A stretch of 64,000 bases of DNA, taken from positions 90,808 through 154,807 of the forward strand of contig SUUX01000001.1 of assembly GCA_015062305.1 (NCBI GenBank). Direction: 5' to 3'. Of the stretch, positions 52,246 through 61,902 are shown piece after piece (within the stretch, counting starts at the first letter, position 1; each line of letters begins with the position of its first letter). Origin of the DNA: Alphaproteobacteria bacterium. Lineage in GTDB: Bacteria > Pseudomonadota > Alphaproteobacteria > RF32 > CAG-239. Position numbers and translations under genes: made by a program. The notes below the pieces were generated by a model, which saw only the letters and a list, made by a program, of their open reading frames with translations, was not told where the DNA came from and searched no databases.

Positions 52246-54324
52246 CTATTTTTTTATCTCAAATACAACAACACTCCATGCTGGAATGCTGATTACAGAA
52301 CCGGATGATACAGAAACAAAATCAGCTTCGCCTTCTGTACTATCCAGCACCAAATTCCATTTTAATTTATCGGGAAGTAATGGCAATTTCCATTCTTGAC
52401 GTTGATAATCTGCATTAAATACGGCATACACAAATTTATTTCCGGTGTATACACAATAAGCAATGCTACGACGCTCTCCATTGTGCCAATCTGAAGTGGC
52501 AAACTCTTTGCCTGCTTCTGTATACCACGCAATATCCTTAAAACCAGTTTTGTCTATCGGCTTGCCTTTGAAGAATTTGCATCGATCAAATATTTTTAAT
52601 TTTTTGCGAAGTTTGATGACTTGTTTGATATATGATGTGAATTGTTTATGTTTGGTGGTTATCCCCTCCCATGTTATCCATGTGAGAGCATTGTCTTGAC
52701 AATATGGATTATTATTGCCCATTTGTGTGCGCAAAAACTCGTCTCCGGCAACCATCATCGGTGTTCCAAAAGACAAAAGCAAAGTGGTGAGCATGGCTTT
52801 GCTGCGAAGCAGACGGTTTTTTTCTATAGCGGGATTATCTGTGCCACCCTCGGCTCCAGAGTTCCAGCTCCAGTTGGAGTTTGTACCGTCATTGTTGTTT
52901 TCGCCGTTACTTTGATTATGTTTGCTATTGTAGCTAACCAAATCACAGAGATTAAAACCATCATGTGCGGTTACAAAATTGATACTGGACCATATATCTC
53001 TGTTGTTGTAATTGAATACATCGCTTGAGCCGGATAATCTGCTGGCTAATTCTGCTGTTTGCCCAACATCTCCCTTCCAAAAACGGCGCAGATTATCTCT
53101 ATATTTATCATTCCATTCGGCCCACCCAGGAAGAAATGCTCCTAATTGATATCCGCCATAGCCAACATCCCATGGCTCTGCAATCATTTTGGTATTACGC
53201 AGTATTGGGTCTTGAGCCACAGCATACATAAATCCGCTTTGCTGAGTAAAATTCTTTTGTTGACGAGAAAGAGTTGGTGCTAAATCGAATCTAAAACCGT
53301 CTACATGCATTTGTTCTACCCAATAGCGTAAAGAATCCATCACCAAACGCAAACAAAATGGATTTTGAACATTAAATGATGCTCCGCAACCGGTAGTGTC
53401 ATAGTAGTATCTTTTATTATCAGGGTTGAGAATGTAATATGAACTGTTGTCTATACCTCTGTAACATAGAGTTGGTCCCAAGTGGTTTCCTTCTCCAGTA
53501 TGGTTATATACAACATCTAAGATGACCTCCAGCCCGTGAGAGTGCATCTTTTTGACCATATCCTTTATCTCATCTATGCTGTTGCCAGAAAGATATGACT
53601 GCTCGGGTGCAAAGAAACTAAAACTCTCATACCCCCAGTAATTGTCTGTTACAAACCCCTTTTTATGTCGGTTACCAAAAAAAGCATGAATTGGCAAAAA
53701 TTCGACTGCGGTGACACCCAGCCATTTGATATAATTGATGACCGATGAATGAGCAAAACCGGCGAATGTCCCTCTCTTGGCATCCGGTACGGAAGGATGA
53801 AGCTTGGTATAGCCCCTAAGTTGAGCCTCGTAGATTATGCTATCTTCAAAAGGAATATTAGGGTGCTTATCTTCGCCCCAATCGTAGCTATCATCAACAA
53901 CTACTGATTTGGGAACATAGGGGGCAGAATCAAGATTGCTATATGACAAATCTTGATCCGGACTATCGATATCATAGCCAAAGATTGCCTTGTTCCAAAT
54001 CAGTTTGCCAACCAATTTTTTGCCATAGGGATCTATAAGCAATTTGTTGGGATTAAAACGCAATCCTTCTTGCGGTTTGTATGGCCCATAAACCCTATAT
54101 CCATATACCAAGTCAGGTTTTGCTCCCTCCAGATATATGCTCCAAATGTTGTTATCATTTGTGCTGATCTCATAGCGTTCAAGCTCCTCTGAACCAGAGG
54201 CATTAAATAAGCACAATTCTACTTTTTCGGCATGGGCAGAAAACAAGGCAAAATTAACACCCTTTCCATCGTAGGTGGCACCAAGCTGGTTGCTGCATCC
54301 TTCAGAAGTTTTGTAATTTGCCAT
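52246..54324 (-). CDS. glgX: Glycogen debranching enzyme GlgX
   Basis: GlgX hydrolyses alpha-1,6 branches after phosphorylase trimming. The 692-aa GH13 protein has an N-terminal CBM48-like domain ('SEGCSNQLGATYDGKGVNFALFSAHAEKVELCLF') and catalytic regions 'EVILDVVYNHTGEGNHLGPTLCYRG', 'HVDGFRFDLAPTL' with the nucleophile Asp, 'MIAEPWDVGYGGYQLGAFLPGWAEWNDKYRD' with the acid/base Glu, and 'FVTAHDGFNLCDLVSYNSKHN'. It lies 24 nt after glgB and 9 nt before malQ. Isoamylases are related, but the arrangement fits GlgX. Confidence 0.95.
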   Translation of the reverse strand: MANYKTSEGCSNQLGATYDGKGVNFALFSAHAEKVELCLFNASGSEELERYEISTNDNNIWSIYLEGAKPDLVYGYRVYGPYKPQEGLRFNPNKLLIDPYGKKLVGKLIWNKAIFGYDIDSPDQDLSYSNLDSAPYVPKSVVVDDSYDWGEDKHPNIPFEDSIIYEAQLRGYTKLHPSVPDAKRGTFAGFAHSSVINYIKWLGVTAVEFLPIHAFFGNRHKKGFVTDNYWGYESFSFFAPEQSYLSGNSIDEIKDMVKKMHSHGLEVILDVVYNHTGEGNHLGPTLCYRGIDNSSYYILNPDNKRYYYDTTGCGASFNVQNPFCLRLVMDSLRYWVEQMHVDGFRFDLAPTLSRQQKNFTQQSGFMYAVAQDPILRNTKMIAEPWDVGYGGYQLGAFLPGWAEWNDKYRDNLRRFWKGDVGQTAELASRLSGSSDVFNYNNRDIWSSINFVTAHDGFNLCDLVSYNSKHNQSNGENNNDGTNSNWSWNSGAEGGTDNPAIEKNRLLRSKAMLTTLLLSFGTPMMVAGDEFLRTQMGNNNPYCQDNALTWITWEGITTKHKQFTSYIKQVIKLRKKLKIFDRCKFFKGKPIDKTGFKDIAWYTEAGKEFATSDWHNGERRSIAYCVYTGNKFVYAVFNADYQRQEWKLPLLPDKLKWNLVLDSTEGEADFVSVSSGSVISIPAWSVVVFEIKK

Positions 54325-54348
54325 GTTTTTGCCTTTTGTTGCTTGGGT

Positions 54349-56541
54349 TTATCGGACAGGTTTTATAACAATGGTGGACAATGGTGGAACACGCAGAGTA
54401 ATAGAACAAGGTTTACCATTCCACTCACCTTCAGAAGCCTGCATAAAGCCCTCATTTTTGACACCGCTTCCCCAGTAGTTTACATCGTCACTGTTAAAAA
54501 TTTCTTGATAACGACAATTTTCCGGAACACCTATGCGATAGTTTTCTCTGACAACCGGAGTAAAGTTTGAAACCACAATTAAATAGTCTCCGGGCTGATA
54601 ACCTTTACGCATATATGATATAATGCTATCGTCTGAATTAGAATGATCAATCCATTCGAAACCACGATAGTCAAAATCTTGTTGGTATAATGGAGCATTG
54701 CCTCTGTACATGAGGTTCAAATCTCTAACACAGTTTTGCATACCTTTGTACATAGGGTGGTCAAGCAAAAACCAACGTAAACTTTCTTCTGAGTTCCACT
54801 CCCAATCATGGCCAAACTCACAACCCATAAATAAAAGTTTTTTACCTGGGTGAGTAAACATAAAGCCGTAATAAGCTCTGAGGTTGGCAAACTTTTGCCA
54901 CTCGTCGCCCGGCATTTTTGAGAGCATTGAACCTTTGCCATGTACTACTTCATCATGAGAAATAGGTAAAATAAAGTTTTCGTTAAAGGCATATAACAAA
55001 CCAAATGTTAGCATACCGTGATGATATTTGCGATGAACAGGGTCGTGAGAAATGTATTTGAGAGTATCATTCATCCAACCCATGTTCCACTTATATCCAA
55101 AGCCCAAACCACCCATAGATGTCGGACGAGAAACCATCGGCCATGCTGTAGACTCTTCGGCAATTGTAACAGCTCCTTTGGTTTGAGAATATGCAAGCTC
55201 ATTCATGCGGCGCAAGAAAGATATTGCTTCAATATTTTCATTACCACCATAAATGTTTGGAATCCATTCTCCGTTTTTGCGAGAATAGTCAAGATAGAGC
55301 ATAGAAGCAACAGCATCTACTCTCAAACCATCTATGTGAAATTCTTTGAGCCAATATACAGCGCTTGCACACAAAAAGTTCATAACTTCTGTACGACCAT
55401 AATTATAAATTTTGGTACCCCAATCAGTATGTTCACCTTTGCGAGGGTCTGCGTGTTCATACAGATGCGTTCCGTCAAATTCGTTCAGTCCATGACCGTC
55501 TTTTGGAAAGTGTGCCGGTACCCAATCCATGATTACAGCAATGCCTGCTTGGTGAAATTTTTCGATGAGATAACGCAAATCATCCGGCGTGCCAAAACGA
55601 CTGGTGGGTGCAAACATACCAATAACCTGATAGCCCCAAGATGCATCTAACGGGTGCTCCGATAATGGCAAAAACTCTACGTGTGTAAAGCCCATATTTG
55701 AAACATAGGGAACCAATGTATCGGCTAATTCTCTGTAGGTGAGATATTCGTTACCGTCTTTGCGGCGCCAAGACCCCAAATGAACTTCGTAAATAGACAT
55801 TGGTTTATCGAAAGAATTATGCTCTTCTCGATAGTTCATCCATCCCTCATCATCCCATTGATAGTTGTCTATATCATAAACAACAGATGCCGTGTTTGGA
55901 CGTTTTTCAGAATAGAAAGCAACAGGATCTGCCTTGACCATGATGGAACCATCGTTAGCTTTAATCTCGTATTTATACAATTCTCCTTGATGAATATTGG
56001 GAATAAAAATATCCCATACACCACAAGTAGGATGTTTGCGCATAACATTGACACGACCATCCCAATTGTTGAAGGCACCAACAACACTTACTCTTTTGGC
56101 ATTTGGGGCCCATACTGCAAAACTAACACCTTTTACACCATTTAGTTCGGCTGGATGTGCACCCAACTTTTTGTACATTTGCAGATGATTTCCCTCTGCC
56201 AAAAGATACAAATCCATATCTCCCATTATAGATGGAAAACGGTATGGATCTTCCGCCTCATAAACAACACCCATGTCATTTTCAATGCGGAATTTATATG
56301 CAAAATTTTCAATCTTTCCGAGATTGATTTGATAGAATCCTCGCTCATCAATTTTGGTCATTTGACCTAAGGATTTTCCACTAATATCCACAAGCTCTAC
56401 TTTGTTTGTATGCGGCAAATATGCACGAATAAAAACTTCTTTACTTCCTTTATTTTTGTGTATTCCTAACACAGCAAAAACATTGCCATGATCACCATTA
56501 ATTATGGCTTCGAGTTCTTCTTTAGACAGTAAGTTTTCCAT
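54349..56541 (-). CDS. glgB: 1,4-alpha-glucan branching enzyme
   Basis: GlgB creates alpha-1,6 branch points in glycogen. The 730-aa enzyme has an N1 module, a CBM48 ('GVSFAVWAPNAKRVSVVGAFNNWDG'), then GH13 regions 'VEFLPLSEHPLDASWGYQVIGMFAPTSRFG', 'DWVPAHFPKDGHGLNEFDGTHLYEH', 'DGLRVDAVASMLYLDYSRK' with the nucleophile Asp, 'TIAEESTAWPMVS' with Glu, and 'LPISHDEVVHGKGSM'. It leads the operon glgB-glgX-malQ behind a good promoter. GlgC, GlgA and GlgP genes are not in the window and are presumably elsewhere. Confidence 0.97.
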   Translation of the reverse strand: MENLLSKEELEAIINGDHGNVFAVLGIHKNKGSKEVFIRAYLPHTNKVELVDISGKSLGQMTKIDERGFYQINLGKIENFAYKFRIENDMGVVYEAEDPYRFPSIMGDMDLYLLAEGNHLQMYKKLGAHPAELNGVKGVSFAVWAPNAKRVSVVGAFNNWDGRVNVMRKHPTCGVWDIFIPNIHQGELYKYEIKANDGSIMVKADPVAFYSEKRPNTASVVYDIDNYQWDDEGWMNYREEHNSFDKPMSIYEVHLGSWRRKDGNEYLTYRELADTLVPYVSNMGFTHVEFLPLSEHPLDASWGYQVIGMFAPTSRFGTPDDLRYLIEKFHQAGIAVIMDWVPAHFPKDGHGLNEFDGTHLYEHADPRKGEHTDWGTKIYNYGRTEVMNFLCASAVYWLKEFHIDGLRVDAVASMLYLDYSRKNGEWIPNIYGGNENIEAISFLRRMNELAYSQTKGAVTIAEESTAWPMVSRPTSMGGLGFGYKWNMGWMNDTLKYISHDPVHRKYHHGMLTFGLLYAFNENFILPISHDEVVHGKGSMLSKMPGDEWQKFANLRAYYGFMFTHPGKKLLFMGCEFGHDWEWNSEESLRWFLLDHPMYKGMQNCVRDLNLMYRGNAPLYQQDFDYRGFEWIDHSNSDDSIISYMRKGYQPGDYLIVVSNFTPVVRENYRIGVPENCRYQEIFNSDDVNYWGSGVKNEGFMQASEGEWNGKPCSITLRVPPLSTIVIKPVR

Positions 56542-56608
56542 AGATACATCCTTAAAATTGACAACATAATTATGAGCGTTTTGAATCGTTTTTTACTCAC
56601 TCTAATTA

Positions 56609-56637
56609 TCTATAATTTCTTATGATTTTAAATGCAA
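56609..56637 (-). promoter_or_regulatory. Promoter of the glgB-glgX-malQ operon
   Basis: Read on the minus strand: TTGCAT, a 17-nt spacer and TATAGA, about 68 nt upstream of the glgB ATG. Confidence 0.6.
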
Positions 56638-56696
56638 GTATTTTGATTCTTTTATAAAAAAAATTTACGAAAAATCCACTTTTCTTTCTTTAGGTG

Positions 56697-56724
56697 TTGA
56701 CGGATAAAATTTTGATTGTATATT
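56697..56724 (+). promoter_or_regulatory. Promoter of the DUF2934 gene
   Basis: TTGACG, a 16-nt spacer and TATATT lie about 38 nt before the ATG at 56762. It is divergent from the glgB promoter. Confidence 0.55.
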
Positions 56725-56761
56725 AGTGATGTTTACCGAACTTTTATTTGGAGTTAAGATT

Positions 56762-57025
56762 ATGATTAAAAATAACGAAAAGGCTATCCAAGAAGCAGCT
56801 TATTATATTTGGCAAAATGCTGGTTGCCCACAGGGTCAAGATGAGTATTTTTGGGCAATGGCTGTTGAGCAAATCAACAACAATAATAAGTCTTGCAATA
56901 GCTTGAAAAAATGCAGCAACTCTAAGTCTTCTTCTTGCAAATCTTCTGCAAGCAAAAAGGCTTCTACTGCAAAGAAAACAAGCTCTTCAGCAAAATCTTC
57001 TTCTGCTAAAAAATCTTCAAAGTAA
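56762..57025 (+). CDS. DUF2934 protein with Lys/Ser-rich histone-H1-like tail
   Basis: The 87-aa protein starts at 56762 (GGAG upstream) rather than the track's GTG at 56726. Residues about 5-37 match the DUF2934 pattern ('AIQEAAYYIWQNAGCPQGQDEYFWAMAVEQI'), a short helical motif of unknown function. Residues 40-87 are a simple tail of Lys, Ser, Ala and Thr with a few Cys ('SSSCKSSASKKASTAKK'), strongly positive and resembling histone H1-like or nucleoid-binding tails. The tail suggests binding to nucleic acid or another polyanion, which is inference. It is monocistronic, with promoter and terminator. Confidence 0.82.
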   Translation: MIKNNEKAIQEAAYYIWQNAGCPQGQDEYFWAMAVEQINNNNKSCNSLKKCSNSKSSSCKSSASKKASTAKKTSSSAKSSSAKKSSK

Positions 57026-57052
57026 TTTTTTATAGAAGAGAAATTTAATCTA

Positions 57053-57085
57053 AAAAAGTTCCGTTATTTGCGGAACTTTTTTTTT
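57053..57085. terminator. Bidirectional intrinsic terminator
   Basis: AAAAAGTTCCG and CGGAACTTTTT form an 11-bp stem with a 7-nt loop; T and A runs flank both sides. It serves the DUF2934 gene and the convergent TPR-methyltransferase gene. Confidence 0.88.
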
Positions 57086-58388
57086 ATTTTTTTATAGCAG
57101 AAACAATCCAACCTTGAACATTTTTTTTGCCCTCTGTGCGAAGAATTGTAGAGGTAAATTTTATATTTGAGAATCCGTTTTCTGACAGTTCTTTCTTGAT
57201 GTATTTTTTCGCGTGTAAAAAACGTCCGGAAATGTGTTGTTGCCAATCTGATATTTGCGAATCTAATTTAGTGATGCTGAAGATAAAAACACCATCTTTT
57301 TTTAGTGAATTGGCAACACCAAAAAATACTTTTTTTAAATCTCCGAAATAGGTGAACACATCAGCAGCTACACATAGGTTATATACATTGCAACAGCGGC
57401 TAAAATATTCTTCAACATCTGCATTTATGAGCTTTTTGTATATGTGTTTTTGTTTTGCAAATACAAGCATTTGCGAAGATATATCCACACCATCAAGGTG
57501 ATGCTTTGGAAAGATGGAATCTATAATCGGAGCGCACAAACCTGTGCCGCAACCAATGTCTAAAATGCGAATTTTTTGACGGTAATTCGAAGGGTATATT
57601 TTACGTATTTCTTTGCCTATTTCTTGAGGTACTTGATAACTTAAATCTGACAATGTTTGCTCAAAAGAATCTGCAAAATTATCAAAAACATCTTTGACAT
57701 ATTGTAGGTTTGATTTGCAAAATTTTGGGTCGGGAAAAAAAGAAAAATAGCACTGCTGAGCAATTGCACTTTGTGGGTATTTTTGATACCATTTCTGCAA
57801 AATCGAGACAACAAAATCAGCCCCTTTTTCTGAGCCTATTTCATATATGCAATAAGCTAAATTAAGTTGATGAGCGACATCTCCCCCGCCTCTCTCAACA
57901 GCTTGGAAACCTGCTTCTAAAGCTAGAGTGTAGTGCGTGTTTTTTTGTGCTACTTGTGACAATAAATTCCATACCCAAGCATTGTTTTGATGTTTGTTTA
58001 GGGCTGTTTGCAAATACTGTTCTGCAGCAATAAAATCTTCTTTTTCAAAACTTATTTTAGCAGATAAAAAATCTGCATAATAATCATCTTTTAGAGCTGA
58101 TATATAGGGCAAAATATCTGAATATTTATGTTGCCACAAAAAAGCCTCGGCACAGTTAATAATTGCCTGATAATTATCTGGTTGAAGATTTATGATTTGT
58201 TGATAATATTTAGCTGCTTCTGAGTACTTTTGTTGCATATAATATGTATTGCCGATAAGAAGCAGTAACTCGATGTCTTGAGGTGTTTTTCGGAGTGCTT
58301 TTTGCGAATATTTTATTGCACTCAAATAATCTTGACGTTGATATGCTGCAATAGCCTTGTATTTAGAGTTGAGTTTTGATAAAAACAT
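57084..58388 (-). CDS. TPR-repeat protein with C-terminal SAM-dependent methyltransferase domain
   Basis: The 434-aa protein has at least four TPR-like units in its first 170 residues ('YLSAIKYSQKALRKTPQDIELLLLIGNTYYMQQKYSEAAKYYQQII', 'DFIAAEQYLQTALNKHQNNAWVWNLLS') and then a class I methyltransferase. Motif I is 'IRILDIGCGTGLCAPIID' near 272, and 'LDGVDISSQMLVFAKQK' and 'CVAADVFTYFGDLKKVF' follow. Proteins of this build are common in alphaproteobacteria, with unidentified substrates. TPRs suggest a protein partner or substrate. It is monocistronic and convergent with the DUF2934 gene. Confidence 0.88.
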   Translation of the reverse strand: MFLSKLNSKYKAIAAYQRQDYLSAIKYSQKALRKTPQDIELLLLIGNTYYMQQKYSEAAKYYQQIINLQPDNYQAIINCAEAFLWQHKYSDILPYISALKDDYYADFLSAKISFEKEDFIAAEQYLQTALNKHQNNAWVWNLLSQVAQKNTHYTLALEAGFQAVERGGGDVAHQLNLAYCIYEIGSEKGADFVVSILQKWYQKYPQSAIAQQCYFSFFPDPKFCKSNLQYVKDVFDNFADSFEQTLSDLSYQVPQEIGKEIRKIYPSNYRQKIRILDIGCGTGLCAPIIDSIFPKHHLDGVDISSQMLVFAKQKHIYKKLINADVEEYFSRCCNVYNLCVAADVFTYFGDLKKVFFGVANSLKKDGVFIFSITKLDSQISDWQQHISGRFLHAKKYIKKELSENGFSNIKFTSTILRTEGKKNVQGWIVSAIKK

Positions 58389-58457
58389 ATCTTTAACTGG
58401 TGGTTATAAAAACATTTGCTATTATATTACATATATTAAAATAATAAGTGGTTAATA

Positions 58458-59783
58458 ATGGAATACACAAATAAAAAAATATTAGATATTTCTTTGCCGA
58501 TTTTGTTTGCATTAATAATACAACAATTAATCGGTCTGACAGATACTGCGTTTTTAGGTAGGCTTGGCGCTGTTGAGTTAGGAGCATCTGCTCTGGCAGG
58601 TGTTTTTTATATAATGATATTTATGTTGGCCCAAGGATTTGGTGTTGGTGTGCAAATTATTGTGGCCCGCAGAAATGGAGAAACTAACACTCAAAAAATC
58701 GGAAGAGTTGTATATCAGGGAGTTTTTTGCTTATTAGCCGCTGCTGTGATAGTGCTGATACTGCTTTATGCAAATGCTCAGTATTTGCTCAAAATGATGA
58801 TATCGTCTGATGATGTATATGAAAAGTCGTTAGAGTATTTTGATATTAGAATTTTTGGATTTTTATTTGCTTTTCCTTTGGTGGTGTTTAGAGCTTTTTT
58901 TATCGGCATTACAAAGACAAAAATACTAACATGGAATGCAATATTTATGTTGCTGATTAATGTGATTTTGGATTACATTTTTATTTTTGGAAAACTAGGA
59001 TCTCCTGTAATGGGAATTGCCGGAGCCGCCTTGGCATCTGTGATAGCAGAGGCTTTGGCCGCTATTTTCTTTGTATGGTATATCCGTTACAAAGTGGAAA
59101 TACAAAAATATGGATTTGATAAATTTGTTTTATTCAGCAAAAAAATTGTAGGACAAATTTGGAGCCTGTCTGTTTGGACGATGTTGCAATATTTTGTATC
59201 TATGGCAACATGGTTTTTGTTCTTGTTGGCAATAGAAAAATTAGGAGAAAATGAACTAGCAATATCTAACATTTTACGCAGTGTTTCTTCTATTCCATAT
59301 ATGGTTGTGGCAGCATTTAGTGCGGCAGCAAATACCATAACCAGTAATTTAATTGGTGCTGCAAAAAATGAACAAGTTTTACATACGTCTAAACAAATTA
59401 TGAAAATGACTTATTTTTCAGTAGGTGTTTTGGCTATCATTATGGCCTTGTTTCCTAAATTAATGATCGGCATATACACTAATGAAGAGCATCTTATTAT
59501 CGGAAGCATTTGGCCGTATTATGCGGCTTTGATTTCTTTTGCAACCATGGTTCCTGGTTTGATATTGCTGAGTGTGGTATCTGGAACCGGACAAACACAA
59601 AAAGCTATGTATATGGAGTTTGTAGCTCTATTGGTATATATGCTAAATGTGTGGTATGTGGTGTTATATCTGAAAGCAGATTTATTTGTTTGTTGGACGA
59701 CAGATTATTCTTATAACATTGTTTTGTTATTGCTGACATATATATATTTGAAACGCAACAATTGGTGCTGCAAAATAATATAA
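58458..59783 (+). CDS. MATE family efflux transporter
   Basis: The 441-aa membrane protein has twelve hydrophobic segments in two pseudo-symmetric halves and MATE features: 'ISLPILFALIIQQLIGLTDTAFLGRLGAVELGASAL' at the N-terminus, 'GFGVGVQIIVARRNGE', and the second-half equivalent 'NILRSVSSIPYMVVAAFSAAANTITSNLIGA'. MATE proteins export cationic compounds or metabolites using Na+ or H+ gradients. The substrate cannot be read from the sequence. It is monocistronic, divergent from the TPR-methyltransferase gene, and ends in a terminator shared with pyrG. Confidence 0.92.
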   Translation: MEYTNKKILDISLPILFALIIQQLIGLTDTAFLGRLGAVELGASALAGVFYIMIFMLAQGFGVGVQIIVARRNGETNTQKIGRVVYQGVFCLLAAAVIVLILLYANAQYLLKMMISSDDVYEKSLEYFDIRIFGFLFAFPLVVFRAFFIGITKTKILTWNAIFMLLINVILDYIFIFGKLGSPVMGIAGAALASVIAEALAAIFFVWYIRYKVEIQKYGFDKFVLFSKKIVGQIWSLSVWTMLQYFVSMATWFLFLLAIEKLGENELAISNILRSVSSIPYMVVAAFSAAANTITSNLIGAAKNEQVLHTSKQIMKMTYFSVGVLAIIMALFPKLMIGIYTNEEHLIIGSIWPYYAALISFATMVPGLILLSVVSGTGQTQKAMYMEFVALLVYMLNVWYVVLYLKADLFVCWTTDYSYNIVLLLLTYIYLKRNNWCCKII

Positions 59784-59817
59784 AAAAAAGCACTGCCATA
59801 GACAGTGCTTTTTTTTG
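59782..59817. terminator. Bidirectional intrinsic terminator after MATE gene and pyrG
   Basis: AAAAAAAAGCACTG and CAGTGCTTTTTTTT form a stem of at least 12 bp with a CCATAGA loop between convergent genes. Confidence 0.92.
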
Positions 59818-59827
59818 CTCTTGTTTT

Positions 59828-61465
59828 TTATAGCAAGCGGCTTTTGTTGATTGCTGCTCTGACAAAACTAACAAACAGAGGAGATGGGTCAAAAGGTTTA
59901 GATTTGAGTTCAGGATGAAACTGAACAGCAACAAACCAAGGATGATCCGGTATCTCCACAATCTCTGGCAAAAGTCCATCTGGAGATTTGCCGGTGATAC
60001 TCATTCCTGCCATGCGTAATTGAGACTCGTATTTTATATTTAGCTCGTAGCGGTGGCGGTGACGCTCTTGAATATGTTCGCATCCATAGGCATTAGCAAC
60101 AACCGAACCACTTTTTAGTACGCAAGGATATGCCCCCAAGCGCATGGTTCCGCCCAAATCACTATCTTGTGTGCGTACCTCTTTGCCTTGTTCGGTTTCC
60201 CATTCTGTCATAAGACTTATGACTGGCTCGCACTTGGCATCAAATTCGGTAGTGCCGGCATTTTTGATGCCAGCAACGTTACGCATGGTTTCGATAACAG
60301 CCAACTGCATTCCAAGACAAATACCTAAAAATGGTATTTTGTGTTCTCTTGCATAGCGAATTGCCTGAATTTTTCCTTCTGTTCCACGTTGTCCGAATCC
60401 ACCGGGAACTAAAATGGCACTAACGTCGTTTAAGTGTAATGATGGATCTTCTTGTTCTAAAATTTCTGAATTTATCCATTTTATCTTAACTTTGTATTTA
60501 TTTGCAATTCCGCCGTGGGTTAAAGCCTCATTGATAGATTTGTATGCTTCCAATAACTGTGTGTACTTGCCTACAACAGCTATTCTGACTTCTCCTTCTG
60601 GAAGACGTAAGGTATTTATAATATGCTCCCATTTGCTTAAATCAGGTTCACTTTCACAAGGAATGCCAAAATGTTTGCAAACTTGCTTGTCCATACCCTC
60701 GTGCGAATATGATATTGGTACTTGATATATGCTATTTACATCAAGTGCGGTAATAACATTTTCTTCTCTGATGTTGCAGAAAAGAGCTATTTTACGTTTT
60801 TCATTCTGAGGAATCGGCATTTGAGAACGACACAGTAACATATCTGGCTGGATACCGTATTCTTGTAATTTTTTTACAGAATGTTGTGTCGGTTTGGTTT
60901 TTAGCTCTCCTGCAGTTGGAATATAGGGCAAAAGAGTTACATGAATAAACATGGCTCTATCTCGTCCTAAATCGTAGGCAACTTGACGAATAGCCTCCAG
61001 ATATGGCTGGCCTTCGATATCACCAACCGTGCCTCCGATTTCACAAAGCACAAAGTCTTCATCGGTGATATCTGACAAGATAAAGTTTTTAATTTCGTTG
61101 GTCACATGAGGAACAACTTGAATGGTAGCTCCCAAATAGTCGCCTCTACGCTCTTTGTCAATTACTCGTTGATAGATTTTGCCGGTGGTAATACTATCTG
61201 TTTTGTGGCAAGCAACTCCAGAAAAACGTTCATAATGACCAAGATCTAAATCGGTTTCGGCACCGTCATCGGTAACATAAACTTCTCCGTGCTGATAAGG
61301 GCTCATAGTTCCTGGGTCTACGTTTAGGTAGGGATCTAATTTGCGCATACGAACTTTGAAACCACGCCCTTGCAAGATGGAAGCCAAGGAGGCAGATGCC
61401 AAACCTTTTCCCAGTGAAGAAACTACACCGCCGGTGATAAATATAAATTTTGTATTATCAGACAT
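59828..61465 (-). CDS. pyrG: CTP synthase
   Basis: CTP synthase aminates UTP using glutamine and ATP. The 545-aa protein has the N-terminal synthetase domain ('[25 protein letters not shown]', '[38 protein letters not shown]') and the C-terminal class I glutamine amidotransferase domain with nucleophile Cys in '[15 protein letters not shown]', an oxyanion-type 'GGFGQRG' and His in '[11 protein letters not shown]'. It follows secG after an 83-nt gap with a strong hairpin. The tpiA-secG-pyrG order is characteristic of alphaproteobacteria. Confidence 0.98.
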   Translation of the reverse strand: MSDNTKFIFITGGVVSSLGKGLASASLASILQGRGFKVRMRKLDPYLNVDPGTMSPYQHGEVYVTDDGAETDLDLGHYERFSGVACHKTDSITTGKIYQRVIDKERRGDYLGATIQVVPHVTNEIKNFILSDITDEDFVLCEIGGTVGDIEGQPYLEAIRQVAYDLGRDRAMFIHVTLLPYIPTAGELKTKPTQHSVKKLQEYGIQPDMLLCRSQMPIPQNEKRKIALFCNIREENVITALDVNSIYQVPISYSHEGMDKQVCKHFGIPCESEPDLSKWEHIINTLRLPEGEVRIAVVGKYTQLLEAYKSINEALTHGGIANKYKVKIKWINSEILEQEDPSLHLNDVSAILVPGGFGQRGTEGKIQAIRYAREHKIPFLGICLGMQLAVIETMRNVAGIKNAGTTEFDAKCEPVISLMTEWETEQGKEVRTQDSDLGGTMRLGAYPCVLKSGSVVANAYGCEHIQERHRHRYELNIKYESQLRMAGMSITGKSPDGLLPEIVEIPDHPWFVAVQFHPELKSKPFDPSPLFVSFVRAAINKSRLL

Positions 61466-61498
61466 TTGAGTATCCTTATTTGCTATATTTTAAAGTGA

Positions 61499-61526
61499 CA
61501 GAGGCACCTTAGAAAAGGTGCCTCTG
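61499..61526 (-). other. Perfect 12-bp hairpin between secG and pyrG
   Basis: CAGAGGCACCTT and AAGGTGCCTCTG pair perfectly around an AGAA loop, placed between the secG stop and the pyrG start. There is no T tract directly after it on the minus strand, so it may be a mRNA stabiliser or attenuator rather than a simple terminator. Confidence 0.7.
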
Positions 61527-61548
61527 TATGTTGTTTACTGCTATTCAT

Positions 61549-61875
61549 TTATTTGCCTGCAACCGGAGCTTCTGGAGCAGATGGGGCTGCCGGCTCTGAC
61601 TGAGTTGGCGTATCTTCCAAAATAGAGCCAGAAACTTGTCTATGCATCCCTTTGTAATATAAAGACAAAGAAATACTAGTTACAAACAAAATTACTGCCA
61701 ATATTGCGGTGGTACGAGTTAAAAAGTTACCTGTTCCTCTGGCACTCAAAAAGCTAGAAGCTCCAGAGCCTCCGCCTAAGCCATCTAAGGCACCACCGGT
61801 AGAACGTTGCAACAAAATTACGGCCACCAAAAAGATGCAAGCCAATAAATGTATTACTAATAAAACTGATCCCAT
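61549..61875 (-). CDS. secG: Preprotein translocase subunit SecG
   Basis: SecG is a small accessory subunit of the SecYEG protein translocon. The 108-aa protein has the two-helix layout ('LLVIHLLACIFLVAVILLQRSTGGALDGLGGGSGASSFLSARG' and 'FLTRTTAILAVILFVTSISLSLYY') with the conserved LLQ-GxGGG loop. A Pro/Ala/Glu-rich C-terminal tail typical of alphaproteobacteria follows. It lies 27 nt after tpiA, so the two are likely cotranscribed, with pyrG following. Confidence 0.94.
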   Translation of the reverse strand: MGSVLLVIHLLACIFLVAVILLQRSTGGALDGLGGGSGASSFLSARGTGNFLTRTTAILAVILFVTSISLSLYYKGMHRQVSGSILEDTPTQSEPAAPSAPEAPVAGK

Positions 61876-61902
61876 TTTTTGTTTCCTTCTTATTATATGT
61901 AT

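Noticed and set aside
54232-55650. Plus-strand ORFs of 112 and 210 aa within glgX/glgB
   Set aside because: They lie antisense to well-conserved glgX/glgB coding sequence and have no protein-family pattern.
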